Of a DNA stretch of 64,000 nt, positions 55,929-64,000 are shown piece by piece (position 1 is the first letter of the stretch; each line of letters begins with the position of its first letter). Made by a program: the position numbers and the translations under genes. The DNA comes from Jiangellales bacterium (lineage in GTDB: Bacteria; Actinomycetota; Actinomycetes; Jiangellales; Jiangellaceae): the NCBI GenBank assembly GCA_030447955.1, contig JAUJNY010000001.1, positions 761,485 to 825,484 on the forward strand, in the 5' to 3' direction. The notes under the pieces were generated by a model that was given only the letters and a program-made list of their open reading frames with translations, was not told the DNA's origin and did not search any database.

Positions 55929-56007
55929 GCGAATCCCCTCGGTGGTGGCGACGGTGGAACCCGTCTCACCCGCTACTACCCGCTGGACCGCCCGCGAGGT
56001 TGCCCGC

Positions 56008-56403
56008 TCACTCGAACGTGTTGACCATGCTGTACGCCGCGCGCTGCAGGTAGTCCCACAGCACGTCCTCGTACGGCTGCGGCAGCTCCAGCGACTCGAC
56101 CGCGGCGCGCATGTGCCGCAGCCAGGCGTCGCGAGCCGCCGGGTCGACCTTGAACGGCAGGTGGCGCATGCGCAGCCGTGGGTGGCCACGCTGCTCGGAG
56201 TAGGTCGTGGGGCCACCCCAGTACTGCTCGAGGAACATGCGCAGCCGGACCTCCGCGGCGTCCAGCTCGTCCTCGGGGTAGAGCGGACGCAGCACCGGAT
56301 CGGTCCGGACGCCGGCGTAGAAGCGGGACACCAGCCGGTGGAATGTCTGGTGCCCCCCGACCGCTTCGTAGAAGGTCCGCGGGTCGACCTGCTGCTCGCT
56401 CAC
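56008..56403 (-). CDS. glbO: Truncated haemoglobin, group II (trHbO)
   Basis: 131 residues from GTG 56403. [40 protein letters not shown] with the proximal His in [10 protein letters not shown], and Trp(G8) in RDAWLRHM. Binds oxygen and may act in peroxide or NO handling. Rv2470 is the mycobacterial counterpart, close to aglA there too. Confidence 0.92.
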   Translation of the reverse strand: MSEQQVDPRTFYEAVGGHQTFHRLVSRFYAGVRTDPVLRPLYPEDELDAAEVRLRMFLEQYWGGPTTYSEQRGHPRLRMRHLPFKVDPAARDAWLRHMRAAVESLELPQPYEDVLWDYLQRAAYSMVNTFE

Positions 56404-56482
56404 CCGTCCATTGTCACCGCTGCGGGGCCCGGCAGGATGGCCGCCGACGCCGACGACCCTCACGGCCAACTGGAGGACCAGC

Positions 56483-56908
56483 ATGCCCACGACCCGCACC
56501 GCTGCCGCGCATTGGGAAGGTTCGCTGATGGACGGAGCGGGCCAGGTCTCCCTGGACTCCTCTGGATTGGGTACGTACGACGTCACCTGGGCGTCCCGCG
56601 CGGAAGAGCCGGCCGGTCGGACCTCCCCCGAGGAGCTGGTCGCCGCCGCCCACTCCACCTGCTACTCGATGTCGCTCTCCCATGCGCTCGCGCAGGCCGG
56701 CAGCCCGCCGAGCACCGTGGACACCCGAGCTGACGTGGACTTCCAGCCGGGCAAGGGCATCACCGAGATTCGGCTCACCGTGCGGGCCTCCGTGCCTGGC
56801 CTGTCCGCTGTGGACTTCGCTGGGTTCGCCGAGGAGGCCAAGGCCAACTGCCCGGTGAGCCAGGCCCTCACCGGTACGACCATCACGTTGGACGCTGCCC
56901 TGAGCTGA
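56483..56908 (+). CDS. OsmC family peroxiredoxin
   Basis: 141 residues from ATG 56483 with GGAGG. The two redox cysteines are in [16 protein letters not shown] and [20 protein letters not shown] is typical of OsmC. Reduces organic hydroperoxides. Convergent overlap of 26 bases with the SDR gene. Confidence 0.9.
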   Translation: MPTTRTAAAHWEGSLMDGAGQVSLDSSGLGTYDVTWASRAEEPAGRTSPEELVAAAHSTCYSMSLSHALAQAGSPPSTVDTRADVDFQPGKGITEIRLTVRASVPGLSAVDFAGFAEEAKANCPVSQALTGTTITLDAALS

Positions 56909-58415
56909 CCGCCCGCGCCAGTTGGGCCTTGTTGCGTTCACGCGTCTCGGCGGCGCGGGCGATGTTGCGTTGCATGCCGCCGAAGACCACACCGTGAAAC
57001 GGGGACACGCCCCACCAGTACGCCAACCCCAGCAGGCCGCGGGGATAAAAAACGGCCCGCTGAGCGAAGGCGGTGTGCCCGTCCTCGTCCGCTTCGATCG
57101 CGAGGTCCAGCCAGGCCAGGCCGGGTAGGCGCATCTCAGCGCGGAGCCGGAGCAGGCGCAACTCCTGGATGTCCTCCACCCGCCACCAGTCGAGTGCGTC
57201 GCCGACGTGCAGGTCGTTCGGGTCACGGCGGCCGCGCCGCAGGCCGGGCCCGCCGGAGAGCCGGTCGAGCAGGCCACGTATCCGCCAGGCGACCGGCCAG
57301 GAGTACCAGCCGTGCTCGCCCCCGATTCCCTTGATGACCTCCCAGAGGGACTCGGGACTGGCCTGCACGGTCGAGCGGCGCTCGTCGACGAAGAGGTTGC
57401 CGCCGGCCCAGGCCGGGTCGCTGGGCAGCGGGTCGCTGGCTGCGCCGACCGTATGGGCGGCGTCCGACCAGTGGGTGGCGACCCCTCCCTCCCGGACGCT
57501 CAGCAGGGCGAGCTCGACGGCGCGGTCGAAGCCGATGAGCCCGCCGGCCGGGTCGGGGACGTAGACCGCGATGTCGTGCTCCAGGCACACCACGGTGTTG
57601 CGCAGGCTCTCGACCAGGGGCCGCGCAAGCGCCCGGGGGACCGGCGTGACGACGTTGACCCAATGGCTCGACAGGCTCGGCGAGAGCACCGGCACCTCGA
57701 CGATGGTCCGCTTGCGCAGCCCGGCAACGGCGGCGTACCGGCGCATCATCTCCAGGTAGGTCAGCACCTCCGGCCCACCGATGTCGAAGCCCCGGCTGAC
57801 ATCGGGCGGGAAGGAGGCGGCGCCCACGAGGTAGCGGAGCACGTCGCCGACAGCGATGGGCTGGATGCGGGTCCGCACCCAGCGAGGGGTAACCATGATC
57901 GGCAGCCGCTCGGTGAGGTAGCGCAGCATCTCGAAGCTCGCGCTGCCCGAGCCGATAATCACGGCCGCCCGCAGCACGACCGTCGGGACGCCGCTCGCGA
58001 GCAGGATGTCGCCGACCTCGGCGCGGCTGCGCAGGTGCGGGGAGAGCGTCTCGCCTTCGGGTGTCAGGCCTCCCAGATAGACGATGCGCCGTACGCCGGC
58101 GGTCCGGGCGGCTGTGGCGAAGGTGCGCGCCGCCCGGCGGTCGGTGTCCTCGAACGACCCGCCGGCTCCGATCGCATGGACGAGGTAGTAGGCGACCTCG
58201 ACGCCGTCGAGGGCCCGACCCAGGCTGTCCGCGTGGAGCACGTCGCCGGGGACGACCTCGACCTCGCCGGCCCAGGGCTGGCCGCCCAGCCTCTCGACCC
58301 GCCGGGCCATGGCCCGTACGGCGTAGCCGGCGGCCAGCAGCTCGGGGATCAGGCGCCCGCCGATGTACCCCGTCGCGCCGGTCACCAGGACGCGTGGGGC
58401 AGCCGGCTCCCTCAT
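56883..58415 (-). CDS. SDR protein with C-terminal DUF2867
   Basis: 510 residues from ATG 58415. An atypical NAD(P)-binding SDR (VLVTGATGYIGGRLIPELL, VAYYLVHAIGAGGSFEDTDR) spans the first ~300 residues. The C-terminal DUF2867 domain has NLFVDERRSTVQASPESLWE and GWYSWPVAWRIRGLLDRL, a START-like lipid-binding fold. Members act on unknown hydrophobic ligands. Confidence 0.88.
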   Translation of the reverse strand: MREPAAPRVLVTGATGYIGGRLIPELLAAGYAVRAMARRVERLGGQPWAGEVEVVPGDVLHADSLGRALDGVEVAYYLVHAIGAGGSFEDTDRRAARTFATAARTAGVRRIVYLGGLTPEGETLSPHLRSRAEVGDILLASGVPTVVLRAAVIIGSGSASFEMLRYLTERLPIMVTPRWVRTRIQPIAVGDVLRYLVGAASFPPDVSRGFDIGGPEVLTYLEMMRRYAAVAGLRKRTIVEVPVLSPSLSSHWVNVVTPVPRALARPLVESLRNTVVCLEHDIAVYVPDPAGGLIGFDRAVELALLSVREGGVATHWSDAAHTVGAASDPLPSDPAWAGGNLFVDERRSTVQASPESLWEVIKGIGGEHGWYSWPVAWRIRGLLDRLSGGPGLRRGRRDPNDLHVGDALDWWRVEDIQELRLLRLRAEMRLPGLAWLDLAIEADEDGHTAFAQRAVFYPRGLLGLAYWWGVSPFHGVVFGGMQRNIARAAETRERNKAQLARAVSSGQRPT

Positions 58416-58478
58416 GCTCGCCAGTCTGCTGGGCAACGCCGGCTGCCGCATCCGCACGACCGAGGGGGCGGGTAGTCG

Positions 58479-59633
58479 TCAGCCGCGGGAGCCACCCGGT
58501 GTGCCGCCGGATCCGGCGGGGGCCTCGGGTGCCGGTGGCCTGCGGGCCGCCTCGCCGCGCCTCGGACCGTCCGGCTCGAGCCGGGAAGCCCCCACGGCGC
58601 CGTTGGCCGCGGGAGGCGAGCCGTGCCGGTCGGCGGGCAGGTGGGTCGCCCGCTCGATCGGGTCGTCGCTCTCCTGGCGCAGCCAGATCGTGCGCTGGGG
58701 GAGCGGGATCTCCACCCCGTGCGCGTCGAAGGCCGCCTTGATGCGTTCGCGTGCCTCGCGAGCGACCTTCCACTGCTGCAGCGGCTTGGTCTTGAGCACC
58801 ACCCGGATGACCATCCCGTCGGCGCCGAGCGCCTCCACACCCCACACCTCCGGCTCCTCAAGCATCAGCTCGTCCCACTCCGGGTCCTCGTACAGCCCGC
58901 GCACGGTCTCCGTGAGCAGCTGCCGCACTCGGGTGGTGTCCTCGCCGTACGCCACACCGACGTCGAGGACGGCGCGCGACCAGCCGTGGCTCATGTTGCC
59001 GATCCGGGTCACCTCGCCGTTGCGGACGTACCACAGCACGCCGTTGACGTCGCGCACCTGCGTGACTCGCAGCGTCACCGCCTCGACGACACCGCTGGCC
59101 TCGCCCATGTCGATCACGTCCCCGACGCCGTACTGGTCCTCGACGAGCATGAACACCCCGGAGAGGAAGTCCTTGACGAGATTCTGCGCGCCGAAGCCGA
59201 GGGCGATGCCGACGATGCCCGCGCTGGCGATGAGCGGCGCGACGTCGAACCCCAGCTCGCGCAGCGCCATCAGCGCCGCAACGCTGTAGATGACGAACGT
59301 GGCGATGCTCTTGACCAGGGAGCCCATCGTCTGCGCGCGCAGCACGCGCCGCTCCGTGTACGCCGGGCTGTCGCCCAGCACGAGCTGCGCGGCGGCCCGA
59401 CTGCCCAGCAGCCGCCGCCCTCCCGCGACCTCCGGCTGGTCGAGGCGCTCCGCGGCTGTGGTCGTGCGCGCCACGAGCCTGTCGATGGCCTTGCGCACCA
59501 GGTAGCGGGCGAGCACCGCGGCGACGAGGATCAGGAGCACCCGCAGCGGCGCTCCCAGCAGCACGTCGGCCCACCAGGCAGGGGAGAAGCGCTCGGTGGA
59601 GATGTCGTCCGGGACGAGGGTGACCGGCGCCAA
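58479..59633 (-). CDS. MscS-type mechanosensitive channel
   Basis: 384 residues. Membrane helices at ~24-45, ~105-125 and the pore helix (APLIASAGIVGIALGFGAQN, then LVKDFLSGVFM). The beta domain has VGDVIDMGEASGVVEAVTLR and YVRNGEVTRIGNMSHGWSR. The disordered, Pro-rich tail is longer than usual. TTG at 59633 with GAGGGG eight bases upstream; no ATG is better placed. Releases solutes on osmotic downshock. Confidence 0.9.
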   Translation of the reverse strand: MAPVTLVPDDISTERFSPAWWADVLLGAPLRVLLILVAAVLARYLVRKAIDRLVARTTTAAERLDQPEVAGGRRLLGSRAAAQLVLGDSPAYTERRVLRAQTMGSLVKSIATFVIYSVAALMALRELGFDVAPLIASAGIVGIALGFGAQNLVKDFLSGVFMLVEDQYGVGDVIDMGEASGVVEAVTLRVTQVRDVNGVLWYVRNGEVTRIGNMSHGWSRAVLDVGVAYGEDTTRVRQLLTETVRGLYEDPEWDELMLEEPEVWGVEALGADGMVIRVVLKTKPLQQWKVAREARERIKAAFDAHGVEIPLPQRTIWLRQESDDPIERATHLPADRHGSPPAANGAVGASRLEPDGPRRGEAARRPPAPEAPAGSGGTPGGSRG

Positions 59634-59636
59634 TGC

Positions 59637-61763
59637 TCAGCCCCCCTCGAGCCCGAGCTGCGCGGCAAAGAACGCGAGCACGTCCGCGGACAGCGCCACG
59701 GTCCTGCTCACGGCCCGGGCGCCGTGGCCGACCTCGGTCTCCTCGCGGTAAAGCACCGGACGCTCGTCCGGGTCGGACGCCGTGGCCTGCTGCAGCGCGG
59801 CGCACATCTTGCGCGCGTGCAGCGGGTCGACCCTGCTGTCCCCGGCGAAGACGGTGAAGAGCACCGCGGGGTACGACGTGCCGGGCCGCACGTGGTGGTA
59901 CGGCGAGTACGCCAGCAGCCAGCCCAGCTCCGTGGGGTCGGCGGCGGAGCCGTACTCGTCGTTCCAGCTCGCGCCGAGGCCGTGCCGCTCGTAGCGCACC
60001 ATGTCGAGCAGCGGCGCCGCGCAGACGACCGCGCGGTAGAGCTCGGCCCGCTGGGTCAGCGCGGCACCGACCAGCAGCCCGCCGTTGGAACCCCCGGAGA
60101 TGCCGAGCAGCTCCGGCGTCGTCCACCCGTCCGCGACCAGTCGCTCGGCGGCGGCGTGGAAGTCGGCGAACACGTTGCCCTTGTGCTCACGCATGCCGGC
60201 GCGGTGCCAGCCCTCGCCCTCCTCGGCGCCCCCACGCAGGCAGGCGATCGCGTAGACGCCGCCTGCCTCCACCCATGAGAGCACCGTCGCGGAGTAGCCC
60301 GGGGTCATCGGGATGGAGAAGCCGCCGTAGCCGTACAGGATCGTCGGTCGGGGCCGGTCCGGATCTCCGGGCGGGGAGAGTACGAACATGCGTACGTCGG
60401 TGCCGTCGGCGGAGCGGTATGTCACTTGGCGGGTCTCCACGGCCGGGACAGCGACGCTGCCCGGTGCGGTCTCCCACACCGACAGCCCCCCGCCTGCCCG
60501 GGCGTCGTAGTGCAGCACCTGGACCGGGGTGACGTGGTCGGTGTAGTCGAACCACGCCTCATGCCCGCCCTCGGGGCGCGCGTGCAACCCGCCGACCGTG
60601 CCGAGGCCGGGCAGCTCCAAGGTGTTCAGCCGGGCGCCCGTGGCCAGATCGTGGACGCTGACCTCGCTGACTGCGTGGCGAGTCCAGGAGGCGAGCAGCA
60701 CCGGACGCTCGAGGGCGTCACCGTCCAGCAACGCGTAGCCCTCGAGGACTGCCTCGGGGTCCTCGGCGAGCAGGTCCTGCCAGTGGTGGGGCTGCGGCCG
60801 CTCGGGGTCGGCGACGCACAGCCGCCCGCGCGGGGAGTCGCGGTCGGTGTGCACGTACAGCCGTCCGTCGCGCCCGACGTATAGCTGGGCCCGCGCGTCG
60901 ACGCCCACCTGCACCTCGCGCAGCGCGGGTGCCTCCGGCCGGCCGGTGGCGAGGTCGGCCATCCAGACGTCGGTACGGGGCGCGGTGCCCTGGGCCGCCG
61001 TGACGACGAGCCAGCGACCGTCGCGGCTCACCCAGACGTCGTAGTAGTTGGTGGGGTCGAGCCCAGCGCCGAAGACCTCGACGTCGTTGGCCGGGTCGTC
61101 GCCGACCCGGTGCAGGTATATCCGGCGGTGGTACTGCCGCTCGTCCTCGGGCAGGAGCTCGGGCGCGAGCCGGCGGACGTAGTAGCAGGCCTCGCCGCCG
61201 GGCAGCCAGGCGAGCGGGGAGTAGCGGACCCGGTCGACCGGGCCGTCGACCTCGGCGCCGGTGTCGACGTCCAACACCCGCAGCACCGACTCCTCCGTGC
61301 CTCCCGCCGAGAGCTGGTAGCCGAGCAGGTCGCCCTCCACCGAGGGCTGCCAGGCGTCCAGGGTCGTGGCGCCGCTGGGGTCGACCGCGACAGGGTCGAG
61401 GAGCACCCGCTCGCTGCCGTCCGCGTCGACCGTGAGCAACACTGCGTGCTCCTGCTCCCCAGTCCGGCGGGTGAGGAAGCGGCGCTGTCCCCGCCACGTC
61501 GGCGCGGACACCGAACCCGCCGCGAGCAGCTCGCCGAGCCGGGCCGCGAATCGGTCCCGCGACTGCCAGCCCGCGCTTTCCGCCGCCAGCAACTCCTGCT
61601 GCGCCGCGGTCCAGGCGCGGGTCTGCGGGCTGTCGGCGTCCTCGAGCCAGCGGTACGGGTCGGGGACCTGGTGACCGTGCAGGTCGTCGACGACTTCTTC
61701 TCGACTCGCCGTGGGGTAGCGGATGGCGGGCAGGGACTGACGCTGCTGGGTCACGGCCGGCAC
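59637..61763 (-). CDS. Prolyl oligopeptidase (S9A)
   Basis: 708 residues. DPYRWLEDADSPQTRAW opening, a beta-propeller middle, and the hydrolase domain with Ser in GISGGSNGGLLVGA, Asp in AGDSRVDPLHARKM and His in VGHGARA. YGYGGFSIPMTPGYS and LRGGAEEGEGWHRAG are typical of the family. GTG at 61763. No signal peptide, so it is cytoplasmic. Confidence 0.95.
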   Translation of the reverse strand: MPAVTQQRQSLPAIRYPTASREEVVDDLHGHQVPDPYRWLEDADSPQTRAWTAAQQELLAAESAGWQSRDRFAARLGELLAAGSVSAPTWRGQRRFLTRRTGEQEHAVLLTVDADGSERVLLDPVAVDPSGATTLDAWQPSVEGDLLGYQLSAGGTEESVLRVLDVDTGAEVDGPVDRVRYSPLAWLPGGEACYYVRRLAPELLPEDERQYHRRIYLHRVGDDPANDVEVFGAGLDPTNYYDVWVSRDGRWLVVTAAQGTAPRTDVWMADLATGRPEAPALREVQVGVDARAQLYVGRDGRLYVHTDRDSPRGRLCVADPERPQPHHWQDLLAEDPEAVLEGYALLDGDALERPVLLASWTRHAVSEVSVHDLATGARLNTLELPGLGTVGGLHARPEGGHEAWFDYTDHVTPVQVLHYDARAGGGLSVWETAPGSVAVPAVETRQVTYRSADGTDVRMFVLSPPGDPDRPRPTILYGYGGFSIPMTPGYSATVLSWVEAGGVYAIACLRGGAEEGEGWHRAGMREHKGNVFADFHAAAERLVADGWTTPELLGISGGSNGGLLVGAALTQRAELYRAVVCAAPLLDMVRYERHGLGASWNDEYGSAADPTELGWLLAYSPYHHVRPGTSYPAVLFTVFAGDSRVDPLHARKMCAALQQATASDPDERPVLYREETEVGHGARAVSRTVALSADVLAFFAAQLGLEGG

Positions 61764-61790
61764 CTTACGGCCGCGGTGACCGTGCCAGCA

Positions 61791-62312
61791 CTACGACCGG
61801 ACCGGGGACAGTGGGTCAGGCTGGCTCATCCGAGTTGCCGTCGGGTCGGCGAGCGGCCGTGCGGCGCGCAGTCCGGCGGGGAGGAAGCGGGCGCCGGGAC
61901 CCTGGGCCGCCGAGCGGTCCTGCGGGTTCGACAAGGCGCAGCGCTTCAGCGACAGGCACCCACATCCGATGCAGGACTCCAGCCCGTCACGCAGGGCCTC
62001 CAGAGCGGCGATCTGGTCGCCGAGCCGGCGCCGCCACCGCCGGGAGATGCGGGCCCAGTCGGCCTGCGTCGGGGCGCGGTCCCGAGGCAGCGTCGCCAAG
62101 GCGTCGCGCACCTCATCCAGGCTGAGCCCGACGTTCTGCGCGGCCCGTACAAAGGCCAACCGCCGCAGCATGCTGCGCTGGTAGCGGCGTTGGTTGCCCG
62201 TTGTCCGGGAGGCGCTGATCAAGCCCTGCCGCTCATAGAACCGCAGGGCGGACGGCGAGAAGCCGCTCCGCTGGGCCAGCTGGCCCACGGAGAGCAAGTC
62301 GGTGGAGCGCAC
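61791..62312 (-). CDS. soxR: Redox-sensing MerR-family regulator SoxR
   Basis: 173 residues. HTH: LSVGQLAQRSGFSPSALRFY, RYQRSMLRRLAFVRAAQNVG. The [2Fe-2S] ligands are CIGCGCLSLKRC. The tail is longer than in E. coli SoxR. GTG at 62312, divergent from the SDR gene. It should activate the SDR-queA operon when oxidised by redox-cycling compounds. Confidence 0.95.
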   Translation of the reverse strand: MRSTDLLSVGQLAQRSGFSPSALRFYERQGLISASRTTGNQRRYQRSMLRRLAFVRAAQNVGLSLDEVRDALATLPRDRAPTQADWARISRRWRRRLGDQIAALEALRDGLESCIGCGCLSLKRCALSNPQDRSAAQGPGARFLPAGLRAARPLADPTATRMSQPDPLSPVRS

Positions 62313-62324
62313 CGACCAAGGCTA

Positions 62325-62355
62325 TTGACTTGAAGTCAACTTGAGGTTGCACATT
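62325..62355 (+). promoter_or_regulatory. SoxR-box promoter
   Basis: TTGACT (62325-62330), a 19-base spacer and CACATT (62350-62355). The imperfect palindrome ACTTGAAGTCAACTTGAGGT (62328-62347) fills the spacer; its CTTGAGG half matches the known SoxR site. Long spacers of this kind are activated by MerR-type twisting. Initiation would fall near the ATG at 62362, so the transcript may be leaderless. Confidence 0.75.
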
Positions 62356-62361
62356 CGGCAC

Positions 62362-63120
62362 ATGACGCGAATCTCCGATGCATCTGCAGTCGACACTGAC
62401 CGGCCGGCAGCGCTCGTCACCGGCGCCTCGCGGGGGCTGGGCCTCGCCATCGCCGGTGCGCTTGCTGAGCGAGGCTGGCGACTGGTCGTCGACGGGCGAC
62501 ACGTCGAGGACCTGCGGCGCGCCGATCGCGCGCTGTCCCGGCGTACCGAGGTGGCTGCCGTCTGCGGGGATGTCGCCGACACGGCTCACCGTGAACAGCT
62601 AGGCGCGGCGGTCACCGCGTACGGCCGGCTGGACGTCTTGGTCAACAACGCCAGCACGCTGGGCGTGAGCCCCCTCCCACCGCTGGCGGCCTATCCAATC
62701 GACGAGCTGGTGCGCGTGCTGCGGGTGAACGCGGTCGCGCCCCTAGCGCTGCTGCAGCGGCTGCTGCCATCGCTCACGGCGTCGAGTGGAGCGGTGGTCA
62801 ACGTCAGCTCCGACGCCGCAGTCGAGGCCTACCCCGGCTGGGGTGGGTATGGCGCGTCCAAGGCTGCTCTGGACCAGCTGACGGCCGTCCTGGCTGCGGA
62901 GAACCCGCACGTGCGCTGGTATGCGGTGGACCCCGGCGACATGCGCACCGCTATGCACCAGGAGGCCTTTCCTGGCGAGGACATCTCCGACCGACCGGAG
63001 CCCGAGACGGTGGTCCCCGCGCTGCTCAGGCTCATCGAAGGGGACCTGCCGAGCGGGCGTTACCGCGCGGTCGACCTGCTGGCGACCGCGGACGCCGCAC
63101 CGCGGGGAGCGTTGGCGTGA
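62362..63120 (+). CDS. SDR-family oxidoreductase, SoxR-controlled
   Basis: 252 residues from ATG 62362. Classical SDR: cofactor motif VTGASRGLGLAIA, NNAS, Ser in VVNVSSDAAVE, and catalytic YGASKAAL. It probably reduces a quinone, aldehyde or similar toxic carbonyl, given the SoxR box. The stop overlaps queA by GTGA. Confidence 0.9.
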   Translation: MTRISDASAVDTDRPAALVTGASRGLGLAIAGALAERGWRLVVDGRHVEDLRRADRALSRRTEVAAVCGDVADTAHREQLGAAVTAYGRLDVLVNNASTLGVSPLPPLAAYPIDELVRVLRVNAVAPLALLQRLLPSLTASSGAVVNVSSDAAVEAYPGWGGYGASKAALDQLTAVLAAENPHVRWYAVDPGDMRTAMHQEAFPGEDISDRPEPETVVPALLRLIEGDLPSGRYRAVDLLATADAAPRGALA

Positions 63121-64000
63121 GCCCCCATGCACCAGCGGTTGCTGGCACCTCGTTCTCGCTGCCGGCAGAGCTGTCGGCGACCGAGCCGCCGGAGCAGCGC
63201 GGCCTGGCTCGTGACGGCGTCCGGCTGCTCGTGGCCGAGAAGGATGGGGTCACCTCGACGCGGTTCGCTCAGATCGGCAAGTTCTTGCGTCCGGGTGACG
63301 TCCTGGTCGTGAACACTTCGGCGACCCGGCCGGCGGCGCTGGAGGCCCGGCGGGCCGACCGGGCGGCTCCGCTGCACCTGTCCACCGTGCTTGACGACGG
63401 CAGCTGGGTCGTGGAGGTGCGCCGGGGTGGTCGCGTCGATGGTCCGGCGCCGGACGTGGTCGCTGCGGAACGGTTGTGCCTGCCCGGTGGGCGGACGCTG
63501 ACGATCCTGGAGTCCTACCCACACTCGGGGCACGACGGGAGCCGACTGTGGCGAGCGGCTCTCGACCAGCCCGTCGACGTGGACGCCTACCTGCGCCGGC
63601 ACGGACGGCCGATCCGCTACGGATACGTGTCGCGGCGGTGGCCGCTGTCGGCGTACCAGACCGTCTTCGCGACGGAGCCGGGCAGCGCGGAGATGCCCAG
63701 CGCCGGGCGTCCGTTCACCGACCGGCTGGTCACCACGCTGGCCACGCACGGTGTCGCGATCGCGCCGGTGGTACTCCACACCGGGGTGTCCTCCCCGGAG
63801 CCGCACGAACCGCCGTTCCCGGAGCGGTATCGGGTGCCGGGCGCCACTGCGCGGTTGGTGACCGCCGCTCGTGCCGGGGGTGGTCGCGTCGTCGCGGTCG
63901 GGACAACAGCGTGCCGCGCGCTAGAGACGGTGTCTGGGTGGGACGGGACCGTCGCACCGGGGGAGGGGTGGACGGACCTGGTGCTCGGCCCTCAACGGCC
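63117..64000 (+). CDS. queA: QueA-like S-adenosylmethionine:tRNA ribosyltransferase-isomerase (3' end outside window)
   Basis: The frame is open to the end of the window, about 294 residues. LRPGDVLVVNTSATRPAALE, PIRYGYVSRRWPLSAYQTVF, FATEPGSAEMPSAGRPFT, HTGVSSPEPHEPPFPERYRV and GTTACRALE are QueA blocks. Canonical QueA makes epoxyqueuosine in tRNA. This actinomycete version is divergent (DRL in place of several usual residues), so the exact reaction is less sure. GTG at 63117 within the SDR stop, so it is under SoxR control. Confidence 0.85.
   Translation, partial: MSPHAPAVAGTSFSLPAELSATEPPEQRGLARDGVRLLVAEKDGVTSTRFAQIGKFLRPGDVLVVNTSATRPAALEARRADRAAPLHLSTVLDDGSWVVEVRRGGRVDGPAPDVVAAERLCLPGGRTLTILESYPHSGHDGSRLWRAALDQPVDVDAYLRRHGRPIRYGYVSRRWPLSAYQTVFATEPGSAEMPSAGRPFTDRLVTTLATHGVAIAPVVLHTGVSSPEPHEPPFPERYRVPGATARLVTAARAGGGRVVAVGTTACRALETVSGWDGTVAPGEGWTDLVLGPQR

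Overview
The window is GC-rich DNA from an actinomycete. The codons end mostly in G or C, GTG and TTG starts are frequent, and many genes overlap by GTGA or ATGA. Several neighbourhoods match mycobacterial synteny: pncB-clpS-DUF2017, then murI, an Rv1339-like phosphodiesterase, rph and rdgB, and later ssb-like, ettA, a double-hotdog thioesterase, an AglA-like GH13 enzyme and glbO. An Erm(37)-like methyltransferase and an FGD-family F420 oxidoreductase fit the same group. I cannot name a genus.

Layout. 1-12.1 kb: surface proteins (DUF4331, TPR), NAD salvage (pncA, pncB), ClpS, an AbiEi-like orphan, cell-wall glutamate racemase, RNA and nucleotide quality control (RNase PH, RdgB) and a membrane molybdopterin oxidoreductase. 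12.1-28.4 kb: tRNA-Leu with a 32-residue membrane protein upstream, glucose dehydrogenase, a P450, GH15 trehalase, KptA divergent from the Erm-like gene, FprA, a HTH/Clp-N pair with a double operator, and small enzymes, some broken. 28.4-38.6 kb: accessory DNA upstream of tRNA-Lys. A 5.7 kb element bounded by 44-bp direct repeats carries a serine recombinase, a small nuclease-like protein, a tyrosine integrase and a 550-residue nuclease-like cargo gene of unknown family. Two decayed integrases beside it mark earlier insertions at the same site.

38.6-64 kb: core genome again. It holds secreted proteins, tRNA-His, oligoribonuclease and tRNA-Arg, a P1 peptidase, methylmalonate-semialdehyde dehydrogenase and a YbaK deacylase (both frameshifted as read), two dynamin/Era-like membrane GTPases, SSB, EttA, a thioesterase, alpha-glucosidase, a SigE-family sigma factor with its membrane partner, truncated haemoglobin O, OsmC, an SDR-DUF2867 protein, MscS, an S9 peptidase, and a SoxR-controlled SDR-queA operon running off the end.

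The strongest candidates for new biology are the 550-residue cargo gene, the recombinase-nuclease-integrase operon, the leaderless uORF before the Erm-like gene, and the autoregulated HTH/Clp-N pair. Several single-base frameshifts, most clearly two in G/C runs, may be sequencing errors rather than biology.
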